Shown here in pieces: positions 31,241 to 40,564 of a stretch of DNA of 64,000 nt; the first letter of the stretch is position 1, and each line of letters begins with the position of its first letter. The notes beneath the pieces were generated by a model. That model saw nothing but the letters and a program-made list of their open reading frames with translations, ran no database searches and was not told the origin of the DNA. The stretch is from Firmicutes bacterium ADurb.Bin193 (GTDB lineage Bacteria > Bacillota > Clostridia > Monoglobales > Firm-18), in assembly GCA_002070105.1 (NCBI GenBank), contig MWCQ01000013.1, positions 1-64,000 of the forward strand, read 5' to 3'. Made by a program: the position numbers and the translations under genes.

Positions 31241-31479
31241 GCTTCCGGTTTAGCACTTTCCTTTTTTATATTTTGTGTAGGAGGCTTATTTTCCATCTTT
31301 GCAATTTCCTCAATGTATGTGCGTGTTGGCTGCGGTACAACTTTTTGATACAGCTTTTCTAAATATTCCGTCAGCTGTTTCTCAATTGAGTTAAAATCCT
31401 TGGGCGAAAAAATTTCTATCGCTTTCAGCTTTTCCGCATCGTAATTTACAATGATTCTTTTAAGTTTCACACCTGTCAC
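31237..31479 (-). CDS. DUF6103-like small element protein
   Basis: An 80-aa protein whose layout KRIIVNYDAEKLKAIEIFSP, SIEKQLTEYLEKLYQKVVP, RTYIEEI matches the small DUF6103 proteins known beside relaxase genes in Clostridial elements (recalled, not searched). It resembles a degenerate ribbon-helix-helix protein and may bind DNA near the transfer origin. The C-terminal 20 residues are Pro/Lys-rich and probably disordered. The TGA stop overlaps the next GTG start. Confidence 0.6.
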   Translation of the reverse strand: MTGVKLKRIIVNYDAEKLKAIEIFSPKDFNSIEKQLTEYLEKLYQKVVPQPTRTYIEEIAKMENKPPTQNIKKESAKPEA

Positions 31480-31501
31480 CTCATTTTAATTCGGTTGTGT
31501 C

Positions 31502-32683
31502 TCACATACTCATTCCCTGCATTCCATTTTGCTGTTCCTGCACAGATAATTCCTCATCGGTCTTTATATAATAATCCTCGCTGTTCCAGAAGTGGACATA
31601 GATTTCACCGTCCGAAACAGATATTTCATGTTGCTCGAAGCTCTCGCCCCAGCCGTCCGAGAATTGCCCTGTGCAGTATTCTTTTAACTCTGTCAGCTCA
31701 TCATATGTCAAAGGCTCTGTGATACGTGCAACCATTACGCCCTGCAGTACATCATTATAGATTTCAACTGTTGGTTTTAAGCTATACACCTTTTGTTTTA
31801 TACTCTGTGTGTCATCTAAATATTCAGCGAGTCCACGTTCTCCGTCCATGCTCATGCTATTGTTAATCGCAGTACGGATTTCACGGGTGTAACGATTTCC
31901 GTTAACCGACTCCATGTCATCTTCGTAAACATATTCCGAGCCGTTCTCAGCGAGCCTGATATCAAGAGGGACATATAATTTTAATTCAGTAGTTGCTTTC
32001 TGCTGCATAGCTAACTCAAGCTGTTTGTCGATATACATTCCTATTTTCGGTGCATAACACATATACCGTGCGTAGTCGTATCCTTGCGTGTCAATTAAAA
32101 GTCCGTCACCGTTTTCGTTTATAACTGCAACACCGGTTCTTGCATTTTCCACACGCTCATAATTACGTTTTAAATAATCCTTAAGAATGTCAGAATTATT
32201 TCCGTTTGCTATTGAAGCGAAGTCGCTTTCTTTAACATATATAACCTCGTCAACACAAAAGTTCTCCAAAAGATTTTCCATTACAGCCTTCCGTTGAAAG
32301 ACACCTGACAATACAATATTGGTTCTTTCGGGACACATCTGTTTTTCGTACTCCATCAAATCTGCAATATCTATCGGCTGTCCTTTGTAGTTTAGATTGA
32401 GCTTTTCCGCGTCAAATGTCATTCCTGCATATTCTCCGTAAGCATAAACATGATTTATATATCCGTACAGCTTTTCAGCATTTACGGCTTCGCCGTTTGA
32501 ATCCATACAGACTACATCCTTATCATCCTTCAGAGCAAACAATGATATATTTGTTCCTTTCTCAAAAAACAGACAGTATGTTTCTCCCGTTATATCATTT
32601 GCAAAAATTTTGCCTTCAACTTTTTTATTGAGTTTTTCCTCATAATACTTTTTTACCGTATTCAAATGAATATTTACTTTCAT
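31502..32683 (-). CDS. Hypothetical element protein with Gln/Met-rich tail
   Basis: A 393-aa protein from the ATG at 32683 (MKVNIHLN), supported by AAAGGCGG before it. I do not recognise it with certainty. It has an N-terminal beta-rich part resembling the large polyvalent or YodL-type domains of element proteins, a middle segment with LDIRLAENGSEYVYEDDM, and a terminal domain with GWGESFEQHEISV, EIYVHFWNSEDYYI, a motif I associate with Clostridial ICE proteins. The last residues EQQNGMQGMSM belong to a tail type shared with three other proteins of this window. It is cytoplasmic and lies between the NlpC/P60 gene and the mobilisation genes. Confidence 0.65.
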   Translation of the reverse strand: MKVNIHLNTVKKYYEEKLNKKVEGKIFANDITGETYCLFFEKGTNISLFALKDDKDVVCMDSNGEAVNAEKLYGYINHVYAYGEYAGMTFDAEKLNLNYKGQPIDIADLMEYEKQMCPERTNIVLSGVFQRKAVMENLLENFCVDEVIYVKESDFASIANGNNSDILKDYLKRNYERVENARTGVAVINENGDGLLIDTQGYDYARYMCYAPKIGMYIDKQLELAMQQKATTELKLYVPLDIRLAENGSEYVYEDDMESVNGNRYTREIRTAINNSMSMDGERGLAEYLDDTQSIKQKVYSLKPTVEIYNDVLQGVMVARITEPLTYDELTELKEYCTGQFSDGWGESFEQHEISVSDGEIYVHFWNSEDYYIKTDEELSVQEQQNGMQGMSM

Positions 32684-32710
32684 ATACTTTTTCCGCCTTT
32701 CCAATTTAAT

Positions 32711-33658
32711 TTATTGCAAACGCCCAAATCCATAAAAATGACTTTTCCAGTAATCCGTTGTAATAGAAGCATATTTAATCGGATCGCCGCAGTGAAGCAT
32801 TTTCCCACCGCCGACATAAATTCCAACATGTGTAATTGTTTCACTGGATACATAAGTTCTGGTGAAAAACACTAAATCACCAGGTTTTGCATCCGCCGCT
32901 GATATCTTTGTACATTGATTATATATAACATGCGCTGTTGTTCGTGGCAAATTATGTACTCCTGATTTTGTATATGCCCAGCATACAAATCCCGAACAGT
33001 CAAAGGATGTTGAGGGAGAGGAGCCACCCCATACATATGGATAACCGATATATTTTGTTGCTTCACTCATTAGCTGTGCGAATTTTGTGTCACTATATGC
33101 CTCTGTCGGAGCGCCGCCTATATCTTCACTACTGGTATCGTATCCGCTCATGCTCGCGCCGAATTTAAGCACTGTATAAAGCTCATCTATCTGCGTTCTG
33201 TACGCTTCGGGCAATGCTTTTCCTGTCAGAGTTTCAAGCCTTGAAAATGTTGTGGATTTATCTGTCGGTGCAACTGTTTCAACTCCGTCTGTTGTTGTTC
33301 TTGATACAAAACAATTTACAAAATCAGTATAGAAGCTGTCTGTGAGTGTTTTGTCCTCACCGAAATACAGCGTATAAAAAACGGCGTGAATATAATCCTT
33401 GTCAAGTTCACTGCATACAGCATCAGCACTTGCGTCAAGCTTTGAATAGCAATCCTTCATGGTTGTGATGAATTCAACATATGCCGGCTGTGCATCTACG
33501 GAGCCGCTATCATCAAATGTGAACATGTTGAGGAAAGCTCCTACCACGGCAACTATACCGAAAATAATTCCGACTACTATTGAGCCGACCGCTATCCATG
33601 TTCTTTTGTCGGTTGCAGCAGCTATCGCCGCTTTAACCAATGCCGGACTTACTGCCAT
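32711..33658 (-). CDS. NlpC/P60 peptidoglycan hydrolase of the transfer system
   Basis: A 315-aa membrane-anchored cell-wall enzyme. One transmembrane helix (IAVGSIVVGIIFGIVAVVGA, about 21-41) precedes an extracellular stretch and an NlpC/P60 domain from about residue 195: YIGYPYVWGGSSPSTSFDCS with the catalytic Cys, then GDLVFFTRTYVSSETITHVG with the catalytic His. It is the VirB1-like hydrolase that opens the wall for the conjugation channel (CwlT/TcpG class, although the lysozyme domain usual in CwlT is missing). A terminator lies upstream, so the gene probably starts a transcription unit near 33700. Confidence 0.92.
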   Translation of the reverse strand: MAVSPALVKAAIAAATDKRTWIAVGSIVVGIIFGIVAVVGAFLNMFTFDDSGSVDAQPAYVEFITTMKDCYSKLDASADAVCSELDKDYIHAVFYTLYFGEDKTLTDSFYTDFVNCFVSRTTTDGVETVAPTDKSTTFSRLETLTGKALPEAYRTQIDELYTVLKFGASMSGYDTSSEDIGGAPTEAYSDTKFAQLMSEATKYIGYPYVWGGSSPSTSFDCSGFVCWAYTKSGVHNLPRTTAHVIYNQCTKISAADAKPGDLVFFTRTYVSSETITHVGIYVGGGKMLHCGDPIKYASITTDYWKSHFYGFGRLQ

Positions 33659-33758
33659 TATATCGACCTCCTGTTCTTCACATTTTCTGTTCTTGTTCGT
33701 TATCCTTCAAAGGTATTAAAATAATCTTTTTTCAATATCGTCATCCTTTCCGGGCAAA

Positions 33759-33799
33759 AGAAAAAGGCATTAATCCATTTTCAGGACTAACACCTTTTT
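33759..33799. terminator. Bidirectional terminator between zinc-ribbon and NlpC/P60 genes
   Basis: GGCATTAATCC pairs with GGACTAACACC (G-T wobbles) around a seven-base loop, with A5 before and T5 after. On the minus strand the stem is followed by TTTTTC and ends the unit containing the zinc-ribbon gene. Confidence 0.75.
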
Positions 33800-33815
33800 A
33801 TCTGCTTATTTATAT

Positions 33816-33968
33816 TTATTTGTTAAATTCTTTCTTGAGCTTCATATATTCAGCCAATTCAGCTTCGTTGGATTCACGAACACATTCCTTACCGCAATCC
33901 GGGCAATTCTCACATTCGCCTGTTCTCTCAAATTGAAAATGACAACTGTCACATATGTAATATTTCAT
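33816..33968 (-). CDS. 50-aa zinc-ribbon protein
   Basis: A short protein MKYYICDSCHFQFERTGECE, with two C-x2-C knuckles (CDSC, CPDC plus GKEC) typical of rubredoxin-like zinc ribbons, then a charged helix EAELAEYMKLKKEF. GAGGTGG stands seven bases before the ATG. It is followed directly by a terminator. It could bind nucleic acid or a protein partner; no more can be said. Bases 33969-34032 are A+T-rich with no further feature. Confidence 0.75.
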   Translation of the reverse strand: MKYYICDSCHFQFERTGECENCPDCGKECVRESNEAELAEYMKLKKEFNK

Positions 33969-34032
33969 TTTGTTTCCACCTCTTATCGGATAATAATTAT
34001 AGCAAATAAATTTGATTTTGTCTATTGATTTT

Positions 34033-34491
34033 TCATCCTAAACTCAACCCGATTTTCTGTGTTTCCGTTTCATCTTCAAAAAACTCTTTCAGAGAATCGA
34101 ATCCTGACTGCGATATTTCCTCATCAGTCATTTTAACCTGATTTTTCAGTGTATCATATAAATCCTCTCCGCTTTCGAACTCACCGATATGGCATATTGC
34201 ATTTGCAAGCAGTGTTTCCTTTCGTTTCAGTTCGTCACGGCATATATTAAGCTGAATACTGTCATAATCTGAGTCAATGGTGTTCATAATACCGTTTTCA
34301 ATACTCATTTGTGTGTGTTCCTCAAACTCAAAAGAGGGCATCATATTAAATTCATATACACAGTTTTCAAACGAAGTATCCACCGCCATATAAACACTGC
34401 ATACATATTCCTCGCATTTTACACCCTCATCAACTGTTTTTCTATAATCGGGGTTGGTTATAATACTGAATTCTCTGTAGTTAAACAGCAT
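34033..34491 (-). CDS. Acidic hypothetical protein after virB4
   Basis: A 152-aa acidic protein that I do not recognise. It starts at the last base of the VirB4 stop, so it is coupled to it. The sequence has a beta-rich first half (FSIITNPDYRKTV, EYVCSVYMAVDTSFEN) and a helical second half (LKRKETLLANAICHIGEFES). DUF3846-like or other polyvalent element proteins have similar composition, but no clear motif is seen. Cytoplasmic. Confidence 0.6.
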   Translation of the reverse strand: MLFNYREFSIITNPDYRKTVDEGVKCEEYVCSVYMAVDTSFENCVYEFNMMPSFEFEEHTQMSIENGIMNTIDSDYDSIQLNICRDELKRKETLLANAICHIGEFESGEDLYDTLKNQVKMTDEEISQSGFDSLKEFFEDETETQKIGLSLG

Positions 34492-36311
34492 TATCTGCCG
34501 CCTGCCTTTCCGAAGAGACTCTCTTTGTATGCCGGAGCCTTAACCATCAAATTGTACCGTTCATTTCCACATTTATATAAACAAACGCCTCTTTGCGGAT
34601 ATCGAATCAAATTAAACTCGCTTTCATCAAGCTGCAGGGTATCCATATAAAACTTCGCGTCAATATTTCCAGCATTAAATAAAAAGGCGTGTGTCGGAAT
34701 AGAAAACAGCGGCTTTGTATACTCTGCAATTCCCGGCAGATTGTAGTCCTCCAGGTTCTGTGATGCTAAGATGACCACGCTGTCCTTTTTACGTACACGC
34801 TTTGAAAAGTTTCGGATATATTCAACTGCCGTAAGGTTTGACAAAAACAAGTAAAACTCATCAATGCTTGCAACCGTATTTCCGTTTGTCAAAAGTGCGT
34901 TTGACATATATGACAGCACATTGAAAAGCATGGCATTTTTAATATTCTTACTTGCCTGCAACAGTCCCTTTACTCCAAAGGTTATAAAGCTTGCATCTGT
35001 GATATTTGTATGCCCATTGAAAAACTTACTTTCTGCACCCTTGCACATCGAATGCAGTCCAAGGCATATTTCCTGCAAAGTGCTTGCTGTGTACATATAT
35101 TTTCGGTCAGGGTTATATGTCTTGTACTCATTTTCTATAAGCTCATACAAGTCAGACAGTATAGGGTAGTTTTCGGGCCCCAATGCTGAAAAATCAGTCC
35201 TGTCATTTATATTCCAATTCTTATACAACTTTTCAAGCATAATTTCAATTGTATCAATCTGCCTGTCGTTGAAATCCTTATATGAACGAAAGAAATCTTT
35301 TAAAAAAGATATATGCTGACTGATTTTGGAGCGACATTTAAACGCATCCGGTGCATCCTCATCACTACTACTGCCATCGTCCCATGCTTTGGGTTCAAGC
35401 ACATTTATGATGTATTCGCCGCTCATTAAATCAATAAAGCATCCGCCTAAGTTTTCGGTTAAATCCTTATATTCCATTTCGGGATCAAGTGCCAAAACAT
35501 CCATTCCGCTCTGTCTTAAGTTTATGAGTATCAGCTTCAGCAAGTAGGATTTTCCTTGTCCGCTGTTGCCTAGTATCAGAATATTAGCATTTGTCTTGTC
35601 CTCGGCTCGCTTGTTGAAATCAACAATAATATTACTGCCGAATTTGTCCCTGCCCAAATAAAAACCGTTTGTATCGGTTTTGCCCGAATAGTTAAAGGGA
35701 TACAGATTTGCCACGGAAGAGGCAGGAAGCACTCTTTCAAACTGATCTCCGAAATCATTATATCCGCAAGGCATTACCGACATAAAGCCCTCCTGCTGAC
35801 GAAGCAGAAGTCTGTCTACATTGAGCTTTGAACGAATGAGTTCTGTGAGCACCTCTGTTTGCAGTTCCTTCAGCTTATCATGGTCACTTGCCGAAAGTTC
35901 TATATATACCGCCGTATGTATGAGCGGCTCACGGTTTCTGTGAATGGAGCTTACAAGAGTTGTTACATCCTCCAAGTTTCCCTCCGCAACAACAGTTTCC
36001 TGTAAATCGTTTGTATTGCTGCGGCGCAATCTGTTCTTATTTGCCGCATTTGAAATAATCTTTTTTTCCTCAATGGGAGTTACATGACGTGTATAAATTT
36101 TAAGTGTAACTCCGTCTTTTTCACCCAAGTGTTTTAATATCGCCTGTTCATCCGTACTTGTCGGATACTCCCGAAGCGACCAAACGCTTCGGAAGGTATT
36201 TCCGCATATAAAGTAATCAGGGAAAAACTTAATTTTGGACGGTGCAATCATATCAAGAAATGATTTTATTCTTGCGTTGTCCTCGGATTGGTTCTGTTTT
36301 TTCTTAGTCAC
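34491..36311 (-). CDS. virB4: VirB4/TraE-type conjugation ATPase
   Basis: A 606-aa ATPase that powers assembly and transfer at the inner face of the membrane. Walker A is ILGNSGQGKSYLLKLILI (about 250-267), a second-lobe signature LALDPEMEYKDLTENLGG follows, and Walker B plus sensor region are VASIDEFYLFLSNLT and VVILASQNLEDYNLPG. The length is shorter than full VirB4 because the N-terminal domain seems to be encoded by the upstream 195-aa gene, which overlaps it by eight bases. This split is found in Clostridial elements. Confidence 0.95.
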   Translation of the reverse strand: MTKKKQNQSEDNARIKSFLDMIAPSKIKFFPDYFICGNTFRSVWSLREYPTSTDEQAILKHLGEKDGVTLKIYTRHVTPIEEKKIISNAANKNRLRRSNTNDLQETVVAEGNLEDVTTLVSSIHRNREPLIHTAVYIELSASDHDKLKELQTEVLTELIRSKLNVDRLLLRQQEGFMSVMPCGYNDFGDQFERVLPASSVANLYPFNYSGKTDTNGFYLGRDKFGSNIIVDFNKRAEDKTNANILILGNSGQGKSYLLKLILINLRQSGMDVLALDPEMEYKDLTENLGGCFIDLMSGEYIINVLEPKAWDDGSSSDEDAPDAFKCRSKISQHISFLKDFFRSYKDFNDRQIDTIEIMLEKLYKNWNINDRTDFSALGPENYPILSDLYELIENEYKTYNPDRKYMYTASTLQEICLGLHSMCKGAESKFFNGHTNITDASFITFGVKGLLQASKNIKNAMLFNVLSYMSNALLTNGNTVASIDEFYLFLSNLTAVEYIRNFSKRVRKKDSVVILASQNLEDYNLPGIAEYTKPLFSIPTHAFLFNAGNIDAKFYMDTLQLDESEFNLIRYPQRGVCLYKCGNERYNLMVKAPAYKESLFGKAGGR

Positions 36312-36891
36312 CGAATATTACCCACCTTTCTCCGTCAAAGTTTTCAAATGACTCCTGCGTCAGATTCTGCTCAAAGTATACGGCAAGAATTCGTTTGAGG
36401 TCATCCTCATCGGCGCGTTTTATTGAAAAGCCCTGTTCACGCAAGGTTTTTTCGATGCGGTTTAGATATGGAAAAACCTCTTTTTCGTTTTGGTTTATAA
36501 GCCGTACCGTAATCAAAAACTCTCTTGCCGTTGCCATCTGCACCTGAATCTGATCAAGGAATGTCAAATCTGCTTCCAAAAGCTTTCTGATTACATAGTT
36601 CTGTTCGGCGGCCAGGCGCTGCTTCAAATACCGCTTGTTTTCCTCGAAATTCTCGCGGCTGTTTAAGCAGCACATTTCTATCTCAGCCATGCCCTTAAGC
36701 ACCGTCATAAGCGCGTAAATTCGTGCCCTGATGCTGTCTTCCGACAGAACCGAGATATTACTCGGCTTGACGATAAAAACGACCAGCTCGCCGTGTCCGT
36801 CCGTTATAATGCTGTGGTCCGTTATCTCACGCACACCGATAAGCGCACGTGTTGATTCACGCTGCTTTTTTTCTTTCTTTTCTTTATTCAT
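36304..36891 (-). CDS. Probable N-terminal partner of VirB4 (TraC-like)
   Basis: A 195-aa protein from the ATG at 36891 (MNKEKKEKK), with GGAGG eight bases upstream. After a lysine-rich start, GVREITDHSIITDGHGELVV, FIVKPSNISVLSEDSI and the later ITVRLINQNEKEVFPYLNRI match the N-terminal domain normally fused to VirB4/TrbE ATPases. It overlaps both the PrgI-like gene and virB4. I infer that the two polypeptides together form the VirB4 subunit. Confidence 0.75.
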   Translation of the reverse strand: MNKEKKEKKQRESTRALIGVREITDHSIITDGHGELVVFIVKPSNISVLSEDSIRARIYALMTVLKGMAEIEMCCLNSRENFEENKRYLKQRLAAEQNYVIRKLLEADLTFLDQIQVQMATAREFLITVRLINQNEKEVFPYLNRIEKTLREQGFSIKRADEDDLKRILAVYFEQNLTQESFENFDGERWVIFGD

Positions 36892-37150
36892 CTTCAAACC
36901 TCCACTCATAAACCTGTTTTTTGCCTATAAAAAATTTATAGGCGTTTTTGATAAACTGTAAGATGGATGTGTCGTCAAGACGAATCGCAAGGAAGGCATA
37001 CACGGCTGTTATTACAAGCGGAACAATAAGCCGCACCTGTGTCAGCGCCAAGACCGATATAATTGTTCCTATTGCAATAATGCCAAGGTCTTTCAGTTCC
37101 CAGAGCCACATTACAGCCTTTGATTTTAAATTGTCAGGGTATATATACAT
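36884..37150 (-). CDS. PrgI/VirB3-like membrane protein
   Basis: An 88-aa protein with two hydrophobic segments (DLGIIAIGTIISVLALTQ and LIVPLVITAVYAFLAIRL) and a short soluble end (QFIKNAYKFFIGKKQVYEW). Position directly before the VirB4 pair and the NAYKFFI...YEWR ending match PrgI-type VirB3 equivalents of Gram-positive conjugation systems. It starts at the last base of the upstream gene's stop region, so it is coupled to the VirB6-like gene. Confidence 0.88.
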   Translation of the reverse strand: MYIYPDNLKSKAVMWLWELKDLGIIAIGTIISVLALTQVRLIVPLVITAVYAFLAIRLDDTSILQFIKNAYKFFIGKKQVYEWRFEDE

Positions 37151-37983
37151 TACTTTTTCACCGCCTTCATAATTGCTTTTGTTGTATTGATAGCTGCCTG
37201 CGTAGCATAATATGTACTCATAATGTTAAACTTTGCCGATGTATCAAGACCGAATCTGTCGGCAATTCGAGGCACCTCATTTGCCGAAAGCATAATGCCG
37301 AGTCCTAAAAGCATATTTGAGCCGAAAGTTATCAGCCCTGCCGTAAGGAGCGTCATTTGCAGGAACGCCGTTATGCAAAGTGCAATTATCTGTTTGCACC
37401 AACCTATAAATCCGTCATTGTAGCCTCTTGGTATACTGAACATATGAAGGCTGCCGACTGATATTAATATCAGCAGTATTCCGCCTCGCTTTATGTTTGC
37501 GAAAAACACCTTGATCACACAGTATCCAAGTGCAATCAGAAAAAATAAATTGATTGGATTGACTGCCGTCAACAAATCCAAACTGCTATATGCAAGGGCA
37601 TCTATACTGTCAAATGCCGTAGAACCGAACAAGCCAGACATTGCGTTTCCGAGTGTGCCTTGCAGCGTAACGGTGAATTTATACAGTTCGATAGGAACTG
37701 TCGTAAACATTCCTACAGCCAAGAATCCTTTTATCGAGTTTATTCCGGCTTCCTTTAAATTTGACTTGCCCGACTGCGCCCCGATACCAACCTCAAACAT
37801 CATTACTACAAGTCCGACAGCATAAAGTGCCCAGCCGAACAGATAGAAAAAATGTATTACAGCCTGTATCCATGCAAGGTCAAATATATCCGCACCCATA
37901 CTTGCCATATTCGTAAAAAAGTCCTGAATGAATTTCATTATTTCGCCGTAGAGCCAATTCATAAACCATTCGAACACAAACAT
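37150..37983 (-). CDS. VirB6/TrbL-like polytopic membrane protein
   Basis: A 277-aa protein with about six membrane segments (FFYLFGWALYAVGLVVMMFE, LFFLIALGYCVIKVFF, IIALCITAFLQMTLLTAGLI among them). Its place between the pilin-like gene and PrgI fits the VirB6 scaffold of the translocation channel. The C-terminal NIMSTYYATQAAINTTKAIM is typical of these Firmicute VirB6 proteins. Signal GAGGTG precedes the ATG. Confidence 0.85.
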   Translation of the reverse strand: MFVFEWFMNWLYGEIMKFIQDFFTNMASMGADIFDLAWIQAVIHFFYLFGWALYAVGLVVMMFEVGIGAQSGKSNLKEAGINSIKGFLAVGMFTTVPIELYKFTVTLQGTLGNAMSGLFGSTAFDSIDALAYSSLDLLTAVNPINLFFLIALGYCVIKVFFANIKRGGILLILISVGSLHMFSIPRGYNDGFIGWCKQIIALCITAFLQMTLLTAGLITFGSNMLLGLGIMLSANEVPRIADRFGLDTSAKFNIMSTYYATQAAINTTKAIMKAVKK

Positions 37984-38036
37984 ATTTTTTCATCACCTCG
38001 CTATCTTAAAATTGTTTAAGCCGTATAAGCAATCTA

Positions 38037-38477
38037 TTATGTCATCTGCATACCGCCGCCTTGTTGCTGCTCCATTGTTTGCTCACGAAACAGCTCAGTA
38101 TATTCACTTACCGCTTCACGAAGTTCTTCAAAATCAGTATTTGTCGGTGTATATACATACCATTCGAGCTTATCGCCATCTAACCACAGATGAGGAGAAA
38201 CACCTTCACGGAAATTCGGATTATTTGTAAATTTATTTCCCCAAAGCTCTTTAAATCTGATTGTAACCGAATCTACAGCACCCTCAGTGCGGTTAATAAT
38301 ATTAATTTTAAGTGCATCATATTGGCTTGAAATGTGAAGTGACACAAACTGTGCGCTTGCTTTCAAGTCAGCGCCGAGCGAGCCATAACAGGCTCGCCCA
38401 ACAAATCTTGTGTTATCAAAAACGGAATCATTTCCGAATATTTTGTTTAACTCATTTTGAAAAGTTGTATGTATCAT
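38037..38477 (-). CDS. Hypothetical element protein with Gln/Met-rich tail
   Basis: A 146-aa soluble protein that I do not recognise. The body is beta-rich (SAQFVSLHISSQYDALKINI, LWLDGDKLEWYVYTPTNTD) and ends in a helix (FEELREAVSEYTELFREQ) followed by the tail MEQQQGGGMQMT. It lies between the VirB2-like and VirB6-like genes, so it is expressed with the channel. The tail resembles those of three other soluble proteins encoded in this transfer region. Confidence 0.6.
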   Translation of the reverse strand: MIHTTFQNELNKIFGNDSVFDNTRFVGRACYGSLGADLKASAQFVSLHISSQYDALKINIINRTEGAVDSVTIRFKELWGNKFTNNPNFREGVSPHLWLDGDKLEWYVYTPTNTDFEELREAVSEYTELFREQTMEQQQGGGMQMT

Positions 38478-38486
38478 TTCAAGTCC

Positions 38487-38825
38487 TCACATCCCGATAA
38501 TGCCCCAAATGTACAGCGGAGCAGTTAATGTGAAAACGAGGCAGGCAAACAAAATCGCAGGAGCTGTCCATTCAAACTGTCCTGATTTTCTGTAGTCAAA
38601 GTATGCTCCGCCGATTTTCACAAAGAAAAACACCGCCAGTATCAAGTCTAAAACCGGGAATACCACACCGTTTACCACTGACTTAATCTGAACCTTTGCA
38701 GTGTCCCATGTTCCCTGAACCGCACCCGCAACATCTCCCGAACCCGCCGCAAGTACGGAAACGGATAAAACTGTAAGAAGCATAATTGTCAAAGCTAATG
38801 CAAATATAATTTTTTGTTTTCTCAT
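38487..38825 (-). CDS. VirB2-like/DUF3852 small membrane protein
   Basis: A 112-aa protein from the ATG at 38825 (MRKQKIIFALAL), with AGAGAGG before it; longer readings overlap the upstream gene. A signal-like first segment (ALALTIMLLTVLSVSVLAAG) is cleavable after AAG. Two further hydrophobic helices (VFPVLDLILAVFFFVKIGG and ILFACLVFTLTAPLYIWGII) flank a short loop. This is the size and pattern of VirB2/TrbC pilin-like subunits and of DUF3852 proteins in Clostridial elements. It probably forms the channel or a short pilus. Confidence 0.78.
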   Translation of the reverse strand: MRKQKIIFALALTIMLLTVLSVSVLAAGSGDVAGAVQGTWDTAKVQIKSVVNGVVFPVLDLILAVFFFVKIGGAYFDYRKSGQFEWTAPAILFACLVFTLTAPLYIWGIIGM

Positions 38826-38845
38826 GATTAAAATCCTCTCTCTTT

Positions 38846-40543
38846 TTAATTTTTTGGTGCCGCATGCCAATCGGCAAATAAATTGCTTTGTATTATAATT
38901 GTATCTGATAGGTTTGCAGTCAGCATTCCTGACGGAGTCCATGCATCATATACCTGTGTGTAGGGTACATAGTTTCCATCCGGATACCATATCGGTGTAA
39001 AATGTGATCTGCTGCTATAGGTTGAGTACCTGTTTGGTTTGAATTCAAAGGAGGATGAAGCATTCCTCACATTTCGGTCAAGTACCCTGAAATATGTTTG
39101 ATATTTAAATTCAGGGAAGTATGTCACGGCATTTTGTGCCTGTGTTATACTGCTGCTTAGTCCGTTTGTGCTGACCTCTGATGTAACTTTAATATTAAAA
39201 CCGTATCCCGACTTCATTTTCTTTCCGAAAGCTGTCGGGACTTTGCTGCTCGGAGTTGAATTTTGACTTGCTGTCATTTCAGCCCTATACTTATTCCAAT
39301 TAAAATCGTACCAGCCTTGGTCAGTCCATTTTCCACGGTCAACCCAGCGTGTTCCTGTCCATTTCCAATTAGAAACCCACACCCAATATTCGTGCCATTT
39401 TGCAGACCATACGCCCCATGACAACGATTTTATCTGAGGAATACCCGGAAGTGTCGGCTTTGTAAATCCGTCATTACGGTCATTCGCTGTCGGGTCGGGC
39501 GGTTCGCCGTCAATGAGATTTACAATATTTGCTGTTATCGTTCTTGTTCTGCCACCGACATTTGCGTTTATTGTAATCGTCTGCGGTGTACTTGGTGTAT
39601 GCCATTTAAACCAGACAAGTTGCGATTCATCCTTCGGAATTACAATGTTGTTTACTCTGTACTTTTTTCCGCTTACCGTAAATGTTACTGTAAGGGGATT
39701 ATCGGGATTGTATTCCGTGCTTGTATTAACAGTAATTGCAGTGATAACATCGGTATCCGTTCTGTATGTGTAGTCATAGGTTTCATCTGTGATTTCTATA
39801 TCGCTTTCAGTAAACTTAACCACGCCAAGACCGAGATTTGCGATAATTGTTGCATTGGAAACATTTGATTTTGTTGAACCCCTCCATGCTGAATATCCCA
39901 AATCGGCTCGTTCAAGAAATATTGCAAACGGCAGATTTTTATGTGTCAGACTCGCCATCTTTGCTCTCAGACGTCCGCTGACCTCTTGGTCATACAGTGC
40001 CACCTCATGTGCCGTCATCGCAAAGTAATTGCCATCGTACACAAAATATGCCATTGGCTCAATCAGCAGCTTATAATTTCCAGTTATCAAGGTGTCATAG
40101 TCAAAGCCTGTAGCTTTTGCAATCATCTTTACAACCTTTTCACTGCAAAAATACTTTTTCACAGCGGCAATATTGCTCGCACCTGAACCTGAACTGACAA
40201 TTCGGGGCATTGCTGTCGTAGGCTTGTATGAAACAAAAGCGGCACCTTCTAAAGTTAGTACCTTTCCGTTTCTGTAAGCAAGCTTGCTGTATTTGCCGAA
40301 ATGATATGGATTTTTTCTCGGCGTAATATTTGTAAAGTCCACAGAACCCGAAACGGCTGCGTTATCACTTGAACGGATAATTGTTACACGCACACCGTCA
40401 TCTCCCGGATTCCAATAGTTTGAGCTTGTTCCGCTGCCCATACCTCCACCTCCGCCATCAATGTTACTGTCACCAACAGCAAATGCCGTAATGTTCTGAA
40501 AACTAAGCAACAGTGCAAGCAGAATGATATATAATTTTTTCAC
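38846..40543 (-). CDS. Large secreted protein with Trp-rich segment
   Basis: A 565-aa exported protein: signal peptide MKKLYIILLALLLSFQNITA, then a Gly-rich linker, and beta-rich extracellular domains. Around residue 380-420 the sequence is unusually Trp-rich (WSAKWHEYWVWVSNWKWTGT and WTDQGWYDFNWNKYR). No wall-anchor motif is seen at the C-terminus. Similar proteins stand near VirB2 in Clostridial elements and are thought to be surface or mating-pair components; this is inference. A terminator lies just upstream, so the gene starts its own unit. Confidence 0.7.
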   Translation of the reverse strand: MKKLYIILLALLLSFQNITAFAVGDSNIDGGGGGMGSGTSSNYWNPGDDGVRVTIIRSSDNAAVSGSVDFTNITPRKNPYHFGKYSKLAYRNGKVLTLEGAAFVSYKPTTAMPRIVSSGSGASNIAAVKKYFCSEKVVKMIAKATGFDYDTLITGNYKLLIEPMAYFVYDGNYFAMTAHEVALYDQEVSGRLRAKMASLTHKNLPFAIFLERADLGYSAWRGSTKSNVSNATIIANLGLGVVKFTESDIEITDETYDYTYRTDTDVITAITVNTSTEYNPDNPLTVTFTVSGKKYRVNNIVIPKDESQLVWFKWHTPSTPQTITINANVGGRTRTITANIVNLIDGEPPDPTANDRNDGFTKPTLPGIPQIKSLSWGVWSAKWHEYWVWVSNWKWTGTRWVDRGKWTDQGWYDFNWNKYRAEMTASQNSTPSSKVPTAFGKKMKSGYGFNIKVTSEVSTNGLSSSITQAQNAVTYFPEFKYQTYFRVLDRNVRNASSSFEFKPNRYSTYSSRSHFTPIWYPDGNYVPYTQVYDAWTPSGMLTANLSDTIIIQSNLFADWHAAPKN

Positions 40544-40564
40544 ACAGACCTCCTTTCCGGCAAC

